Shown: one piece after another, positions 58,833-64,000 of the stretch
Position numbering within the stretch: the first letter of the stretch is position 1
Layout of the letters: the number at the start of each line of letters is the position of its first letter
Assembly (NCBI RefSeq): GCF_003634695.1
Contig: NZ_RBWV01000009.1
Coordinates: forward strand, 310,001 to 374,000
Reading direction: 5' to 3'
Source: Motilibacter peucedani
GTDB taxonomy: Bacteria > Actinomycetota > Actinomycetes > Motilibacterales > Motilibacteraceae
DNA: 64,000 nucleotides
Position numbers and translations under genes: made by a program
Notes under the pieces: model-generated
What the model saw: only the letters and a program-made list of their open reading frames with translations
Database searches by the model: none
Told to the model about the DNA's origin: nothing

Positions 58833-60968
58833 TCATCCGGAGGCGTCGTCCGCGGTGAGCCCGGCCCGCTCGACGCGCACCGCGCACACCTTGAACTCCG
58901 GCATGCGCGAGACCGGGTCCAGCGCGTCGCTGGTCACGCTGTTGACCCGCCCGCGCCCCGCCCAGTGGAAGGGCATGAAGACCGTGTCGTCGCGGATGTC
59001 GTCGCTCAGCCGGGCCGGTGCGACCGCAGATCCGCGGCGCGACGTGACCCGCACGAGCTCGCCGGCGCTGATGCCGAGCGACTCGGCCAGTGCGTACGAC
59101 AGCTCGACGAACGCCTCGGGGGCGGCCGCCACGAGCGCCGGCACGCGCCGGGTCTGGGCGCCGCTCTGGTAGTGGTGAAGCACCCGCCCAGTGGTCAGGT
59201 AGTGAGGGTGCTCGTCGTCGCGCTGCTCCACCGGCGCACGGTGCTCGACGGTGACGAAGCGGGCCAGACCGTCCGGCGTCGCGAAGGAGTCGAGGAACAT
59301 CCGGCGCGTGCCGGGGTCGTGCTTGTCTCGGCATGGCCAGAACACGCCGCCTTCGAGCGCGATCCGCTCGTAGGTGATGCCCGAGTAGTCGGCTGGCCCG
59401 CCGGCGCTGGCCCGCCGCAGCTCGTCGAAGACCGCTCGCGGCCGCACCTCGAGCTCCACCGGCGAGCCCAGGTGGCGGGCGAGCTCGGCGAGGATCTCGA
59501 GGTCGCTGCGCACGCCGGGTGGAGCGGGCCGGGCCTTGCGGCGCAGCAGCACGCGGCCCTCGAGGTTGGTCATCGTGCCGTCCTCCTCGGCCCACTGCGT
59601 CGTGGGCAGGACGACGTCGGCGAGGGCACCGGTCTCCGAGAGCACGAAGTCGCTGACGACGAGGAAGTCGAGCGCTGCGATCCGCTCGGCCACCGACCGC
59701 GCGTTCGGCGCGGACACGAGCGGGTTGGACCCGGCCAGCAGCAGCGCCTTCGGCCCGTCGTCGCGGCCGAGCGAGTCGAGCAGCTCGTAGGCCGACACAC
59801 CCTTGCCCGGCAGGCTCTCCGGCTCGACGCCCCACACCGACGCGACGTGCGCGCGCGCCGCCGGATCCTCGATGCTGCGGTAGCCGGGCAGCTGGTCGGC
59901 CTTCTGCCCGTGCTCGCGCCCGCCCTGGCCGTTCCCCTGTCCGGTCAGGCAGCCGTAGCCGGAGCCCGGCCGCCCCGGCAGCCCGAGCGCCAGCGCGAGG
60001 TTGATGAAGCCGGTGACCGTGTCGGTCCCGTTGCTGTGCTGCTCGGCGCCGCGCCCGGTGAGCACCACAGCCGTACGCGCCTCGGCCAGCAGGTGCACCG
60101 CCTGCCGCAGGTCCCCGACGGGTACGCCCGTGGTGCGTTCCACGCGCTCCGGCCACCACGTCGCGGCGGTGCGGGCGACGTCCTCCCAGCCGGACGTGCG
60201 GGCGGCGACGTAGGCGTCGTCCACCAGGCCGTCGACGAGCGCGACGTGCAGCATCCCGAGCGCCAGCGCGAGGTCGGTGCCCGGCGTGGGCTGCAGGTGC
60301 AGCCGTGCCTTCTTCGCCGTCTCGGTGGCGCGGGGGTCGACGACCACCAGCGAGCGCCCGGCGCCCTCGAGGTGGCGGACGAACGGCGGCATCGTCTCGG
60401 CGGAGTTGCCGCCCACGAGCAGGACCGCATCGGCGGCCGCCACGTCCTCGATCGGGAAGGGCAGTCCGCGGTCGACGCCGAAGGCGCGCGTCGAGGCCGC
60501 CGCCGCGCTCGACATGCAGAACCGGCCGTTGTAGTCGATGTTCTTCGTGCGCAGCGCGACCCGCGCGAACTTGCCGAGCGTGTAGGCCTTCTCGTTGGTC
60601 AGCCCACCGCCGCCGAAGACGGCGACGGCGTCGCGCCCGTGCGTACGCTGGATCCTCCCCATCTCGACCGCGACGCGGCGCATCGCGACGTCCCACGACA
60701 CCGGCTCGAGCGGCGCGTCGCGCGACGCGCGCATCAGTGGCGTCGTGAGGCGGTCTGGTGTGGTCAGCAGCTCGGCCGCCGTCCACCCCTTCTGGCACAG
60801 GCCGCCGCGGTTGGTCGGGAAGTCGCGCGCGTGCACGGTGAGCTCGCGCCCCGGTCCCGGCGACAGGTGCATGGCGCACTGCAGCGCGCAGTAGGGGCAG
60901 TGCGTGTCGACGCCCACTGCCGTTCCGGCGCCCGTGGGGCCCGGCAGCGTGGGCACGGTCGTCGGCAT
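58833..60968 (-). CDS. Assimilatory nitrate reductase, molybdopterin catalytic subunit
   Basis: A 711-residue molybdopterin oxidoreductase. The N-terminal [4Fe-4S] site is Cys24, Cys27, Cys31 and Cys58 (CPYCALQC ... CQKG). Further blocks: FGGGGLTNEKAY, SNPLVS, GCLTGQGNGQGGREHGQKADQLPGY, and a C-terminal dinucleotide-binding domain (LTTGRVLHHYQSGAQTRR, VFMPFHWAGRGRVNSVT). No twin-arginine signal, so it is cytoplasmic and assimilatory. It opens the nitrate gene set; the 68-base gap to the next gene contains its own promoter element. Confidence 0.93.
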   Translation of the reverse strand: MPTTVPTLPGPTGAGTAVGVDTHCPYCALQCAMHLSPGPGRELTVHARDFPTNRGGLCQKGWTAAELLTTPDRLTTPLMRASRDAPLEPVSWDVAMRRVAVEMGRIQRTHGRDAVAVFGGGGLTNEKAYTLGKFARVALRTKNIDYNGRFCMSSAAAASTRAFGVDRGLPFPIEDVAAADAVLLVGGNSAETMPPFVRHLEGAGRSLVVVDPRATETAKKARLHLQPTPGTDLALALGMLHVALVDGLVDDAYVAARTSGWEDVARTAATWWPERVERTTGVPVGDLRQAVHLLAEARTAVVLTGRGAEQHSNGTDTVTGFINLALALGLPGRPGSGYGCLTGQGNGQGGREHGQKADQLPGYRSIEDPAARAHVASVWGVEPESLPGKGVSAYELLDSLGRDDGPKALLLAGSNPLVSAPNARSVAERIAALDFLVVSDFVLSETGALADVVLPTTQWAEEDGTMTNLEGRVLLRRKARPAPPGVRSDLEILAELARHLGSPVELEVRPRAVFDELRRASAGGPADYSGITYERIALEGGVFWPCRDKHDPGTRRMFLDSFATPDGLARFVTVEHRAPVEQRDDEHPHYLTTGRVLHHYQSGAQTRRVPALVAAAPEAFVELSYALAESLGISAGELVRVTSRRGSAVAPARLSDDIRDDTVFMPFHWAGRGRVNSVTSDALDPVSRMPEFKVCAVRVERAGLTADDASG

Positions 60969-60990
60969 GCTGCCGACTCTGGCGGCGACC

Positions 60991-61030
60991 CTTTGCCCGG
61001 CCGTTCCGGTCGTGTTTCGGGCAGGCAAAC
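60991..61030 (-). promoter_or_regulatory. Nitrate-gene promoter element B (candidate GlnR-type site)
   Basis: CTTTGC ... GCAAAC separated by 28 bases, 22 bases upstream of the nitrate reductase ATG, the same distance and layout as element A. On the gene strand: TTTGC-n6-GAAAC-n6-GGAAC. Confidence 0.68.
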
Positions 61031-61076
61031 AGGGTTTGTCGGGCGAAGCACCGGCGCTGTGAGGACCGCAGGTGGA

Positions 61077-61766
61077 TCAGCGCAGGGTGAAGACTGTCGC
61101 GCGGTGGACGCCGGCGTTCTCGAGCATCGGGTCACCCGTGATCTCGACCTGGGCGAGCTCCGCGAGGCCGTCGCCCGGCAGGTAGTCGCGTCCCGGGTCG
61201 CCGAGCAGCACCTCGATGCCGGCGTCGTGGCACAGGTGCAGCCAGCCCAGGATCCCGCCGGCCATGCCCGGCTCGTAGCAGACGTCGCCGGCCAGCACGA
61301 CGTCGACGTCGGGCGGCGGGCCGGCCGTGAGGTCGGCCAGCAGGCCGGGCACCTCGACGCCGTTGGCGGCGGTGTTGAGCTCGAGCGCGACCATGGCCAC
61401 CGGGTCGATGTCGCAGGCCGTGACCCGAGACGCGCCGGCCTGCACCGCGGCGATGGCGCAGAGCCCCGAGCCGGTCGCGAGGTCGAGCACCGCACGGCCC
61501 GCGACCAGCGCCGGGTGGTCGATGACGTGACGGGCGACGGCCTGCCCGCCCGCCCACGCGGCGGCCCAGTAGGGCGGGTCGAGGTCGGGGACGCCGAAGA
61601 AGACCTGGCTGCGCTGCCACAGCGTGGTCATGTCGCGTGCCTGGCGCAGCTGCACCTCGGGCACCTGCGGTGCGGGCAGCAGCGTCGTCTGCGCCAGCAG
61701 GAACTCGCGGACCTCCGCGTCGCTGCGGGCGCTCGTCGGGTGCCCGGTCGCGGAAGGAGGGGTCAT
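61077..61766 (-). CDS. Class I SAM-dependent methyltransferase (ETFB-lysine/PrmA-like)
   Basis: A 229-residue methyltransferase: DPPYWAAAWAGGQAVARHVIDHP before motif I VLDLATGSGLCAIAA, acidic DIDPVA for the SAM ribose, and AGDVCYEPGMAGGIL as motif post-II. The W/G-rich segment before motif I is typical of the protein-lysine methyltransferases acting on electron-transfer flavoprotein beta or ribosomal L11. Its ATG overlaps the stop of the phosphatase gene (ATGA). Confidence 0.85.
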   Translation of the reverse strand: MTPPSATGHPTSARSDAEVREFLLAQTTLLPAPQVPEVQLRQARDMTTLWQRSQVFFGVPDLDPPYWAAAWAGGQAVARHVIDHPALVAGRAVLDLATGSGLCAIAAVQAGASRVTACDIDPVAMVALELNTAANGVEVPGLLADLTAGPPPDVDVVLAGDVCYEPGMAGGILGWLHLCHDAGIEVLLGDPGRDYLPGDGLAELAQVEITGDPMLENAGVHRATVFTLR

Positions 61767-64000
61767 CCCCCCAGTGTCCCAGCCCGCACGGCGACCAGCG
61801 CCACGTCGTCCTCGGTGCGCTCGGGCAGCAGCCGCGCGAGCAGCCCGTCGCACAGCTGCTCGAGGCCGAGCCCCTCGGCGGCGAGGTCCTCGAGCGCCCC
61901 GCGCAGCCGCGCGAGCCCGTCGTCGAGCGACTGGCCGCGCCGCTCGATCAGCCCGTCGGTGTAGAGCAGGACGGTCGCCCCGGCCTCGAGCTCGACGGTC
62001 GACTCGGCCCGGTCGCTGCCCGGGTCCATGCCCAGCAGCAGGTCGGCACGTGCGGCCATCAGCTGGAGCAGGGTTCCGTCGGGCTGCAGGACCAGAGGCG
62101 GCGGGTGACCTGCGTTCGACCAGCACACGGTGGTGCCGCCGCCCGGCAGGTCGTCGATGCGCGCGACCACCGCAGTGGCGGTGACGCCGACCTGCAGCGT
62201 CTCCATCGCGCCGTCCACCGCGCGCAGCACGTCGGCGGGTCCGGCACCGGTCGTCGCAGCGACGGTGCGCAGCATGGTGCGCACCTGGCCCATGGCGGCA
62301 GCGGCGGCCGTGTCGTGGCCGACGACGTCACCGATGGCGAGCACGAGGCCCCCGTCGGGCTGGCGGAAGGCGTCGTACCAGTCGCCGCCCACCTGCGCGG
62401 CCTCGGCTGCAGGCGAGTAGCGCACGACGATCTCGGCGCCCGGCAGCGGAGGCGGGTCGCTGAGCAGCGAGCGCTGCAGCTCCTCGGCGAGGTCGCGCTG
62501 CTGGCGGTAGAGCCGCGAGCTGTCCAGCGCCAGGCCGGATCGCACGGCGACCTCGTGGGCCGTCGTGAGCTCCTCGTCGGTGATGGGCCCGCGCCCCACT
62601 CCGTTGAAGAGCGAGAGGAGACCGAGCGTCCGGCCACCGCCCTTGAGCGGCAGCACGACGAAGGAGTCCGGTGCCAGCTCGGCGACGAGCTCGCGCGCGG
62701 TGCCGGGCCGCAGCACCTCGCGCAGGGCGGCGCTGGCCCCTTCGCGCAGCGACACGGTGGTGCCGGTGCGCAGCGAGCGGAAGAGGTACGCGTCGTCGAG
62801 CAGCGCTGCGAACCGCACCTCTGCGTACCTCACCGTCAGCGGCAGCGCGGCCGGGTCGACGTGCGCGTAGCCGATGTCGTGCAGCTGCGGCCGGTGGGTG
62901 GCGCCCGGGCGGGCGCCCTCGCCCTCGACGAGGGTGACCAGGCACCAGTCGGCCAGTGCCGGCACGACCAGCTCGGCCAGCCGGGCGACGGCGACCTCCG
63001 CCTCCACCGTGCTGGTCAGCTCGGTGGCGACCTCGGCCAGGAGCGTCGCGCGCAGGGCTGCGTGCTCCGCCTTCTCCTGCGCGAGGCGGCGGGCGGTGAT
63101 GTCGAGGAAGTAGACCGCGACGCCGTCCGGGTCGGGCCAGGCCTGCACCTCGTACCACGCGTCGAGGGGCTCGGGGTAGTAGGCCTCGAAGCTGCTCGCC
63201 TCGCGCTGCTCCATCGCACGGGCGTAGTGCACCTCGAACTCGGTGCCCACCGCGAGGGGGAAGAGCTCCCAGATGCCGCCACCGACCAGGTCGGCCCGCG
63301 ACGCGCCGAGCAGCTGCTCGGCCCGGGCGTTGACGTAGGCGAAGCGCCAGTCGCGGTCGAGCAGGAAGAACGCCGCGCTCATCGACTCGAGCACGCGGGA
63401 GACGCGGGCGTCGAACTCGCGGGCCAGCGTCGTGTCGTAGGCGGCCCCGAGCAGCCGGGTGCTCCTGCCCTGCTCGTCGACGAGCGCGCGGCCGCGGGCG
63501 ACGATCCAGCGCATCTCGCCCTCGGGCGGGACGACGCGGTACTCCAGCGCGAACTCGCCGCCGGTCTCGACAGTGCCCTCGACCGCGCGCATGACGCGCT
63601 CGCGGTCGTCGGGGTGCACGCCGGCGGCGAACGCCTCGATGCTGGCGCCGAATCCGTCGCGGTCGTAGCCGAACAGCTGGAGCATCCGCTCGTCCCACTC
63701 GAGCCGGCCCGTGACGAGGTCCCAGTCGAACGTGCCGACGCCGGCGGCGTCCACCGCGAGCTCCCACGCCACGCGCCGGGCGGCCGGATCGACGCCAGGG
63801 GCAGCGAGCTCGAGCTCCGCGGTCGCGGAGGCCGCGATCTCGCGCAGGAGCGCCACGTCGGCCTCGGACCACGCGCGTGGTCCGGCTTCCGACACCGAGA
63901 GCACGCCGACGACCTCACCGGACAGCCTCGCGAGGGGCACGCCGACGTAGGCGCCCGTGGACGCCGGGTCGAGGCGGCGGACGCGGGAGTCGGCGGCGGC
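61763..64000 (-). CDS. GAF/PAS-sensor SpoIIE-type PP2C phosphatase (5' end outside window)
   Basis: The frame is open from the right edge, 745 codons. Domains in order: end of a GAF domain (GAYVGVPLARLSGEVVGVLSV), a PAS domain (GTFDWDLVTGRLEWDERMLQLFGYD), a second PAS (SAAFFLLDRDWRFAYVNARAEQLLGAS), a second GAF (residues counted from the edge ~320-480), then SpoIIE phosphatase (GAEIVVRYSPAAEAAQVGGDWYDAF, VLAIGDVVGHDTAAAAAMGQ, NAGHPPPLV, TVLLYTDGLIERR, DDVALVAVR). Such enzymes dephosphorylate anti-anti-sigma factors (RsbU-like) in stress signalling. Metal-binding Asp residues are present. Confidence 0.93.
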   Translation of the reverse strand, partial: AAADSRVRRLDPASTGAYVGVPLARLSGEVVGVLSVSEAGPRAWSEADVALLREIAASATAELELAAPGVDPAARRVAWELAVDAAGVGTFDWDLVTGRLEWDERMLQLFGYDRDGFGASIEAFAAGVHPDDRERVMRAVEGTVETGGEFALEYRVVPPEGEMRWIVARGRALVDEQGRSTRLLGAAYDTTLAREFDARVSRVLESMSAAFFLLDRDWRFAYVNARAEQLLGASRADLVGGGIWELFPLAVGTEFEVHYARAMEQREASSFEAYYPEPLDAWYEVQAWPDPDGVAVYFLDITARRLAQEKAEHAALRATLLAEVATELTSTVEAEVAVARLAELVVPALADWCLVTLVEGEGARPGATHRPQLHDIGYAHVDPAALPLTVRYAEVRFAALLDDAYLFRSLRTGTTVSLREGASAALREVLRPGTARELVAELAPDSFVVLPLKGGGRTLGLLSLFNGVGRGPITDEELTTAHEVAVRSGLALDSSRLYRQQRDLAEELQRSLLSDPPPLPGAEIVVRYSPAAEAAQVGGDWYDAFRQPDGGLVLAIGDVVGHDTAAAAAMGQVRTMLRTVAATTGAGPADVLRAVDGAMETLQVGVTATAVVARIDDLPGGGTTVCWSNAGHPPPLVLQPDGTLLQLMAARADLLLGMDPGSDRAESTVELEAGATVLLYTDGLIERRGQSLDDGLARLRGALEDLAAEGLGLEQLCDGLLARLLPERTEDDVALVAVRAGTLGG

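Overview
The window is a GC-rich (roughly 70 percent or more by eye) stretch of an actinobacterial chromosome. The evidence is the strong G/C third-position bias, frequent GTG starts, GTGA/ATGA four-base gene overlaps, SARP, LacI, ANTAR and SpoIIE-type regulators, a sugar ABC transporter without its own ATPase, and a HemD fused to a winged helix. I cannot name the genus. The window opens inside a GGDEF-EAL gene and closes inside a GAF/PAS/SpoIIE phosphatase gene.

Layout. 1-11.8 kb: c-di-GMP enzyme, secreted subtilase with a 19-copy GSSWR tail, a ThuA/Gfo-Idh-MocA sugar operon divergent from a LacI regulator with two identical operators between them, a second LacI, a diguanylate cyclase, a secreted SGNH esterase and a secreted GH76 mannanase with a palindromic operator. 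11.8-21.9 kb: one eight-gene minus-strand operon, every junction overlapping by 1-4 bases. It encodes a carbamoyltransferase, a GT2-GmhB fusion, a GT9, a GT4-like enzyme, a GT4-GmhA fusion, HldE, a second GT9 and an SDR. It should make a nucleotide-activated heptose and build a carbamoylated heptose-containing glycan. 22-32.7 kb: GAF-ANTAR regulator, aldo/keto reductase, PLP decarboxylase, sugar ABC permeases converging on their binding protein, alpha/beta hydrolase, SARP, DMT transporter and tRNA-Ser(UGA). 32.8-41 kb: a CHAT-protease/TPR protein, a cytoplasmic subtilase, an ECF-like sigma factor with a coupled small protein, and a large LuxR (LAL) regulator. I regard this as the most likely candidate for a little-described system.

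41.0-47.5 kb is accessory. It holds an IS30 element with a frameshifted transposase, a phosphotransferase-fold protein that has lost both catalytic aspartates, a shikimate-dehydrogenase-like protein, a 5'-truncated Imm53 immunity gene, a VapBC pair and several hairpins. 47.5-52.3 kb: LacI, diguanylate cyclase, aldose epimerase and DeoR regulator. 52.4-61.0 kb: assimilatory nitrate/nitrite reduction (molybdenum nitrate reductase, FAD/BFD partner, NirB, NirD) coupled to HemD and a CbiX-like chelatase for siroheme. A matched 40-base element lies upstream of both nitrate promoters. 61.1-64 kb: a small methyltransferase and the phosphatase.

All function calls come from reading motifs in the translated sequence. 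No database search was possible.
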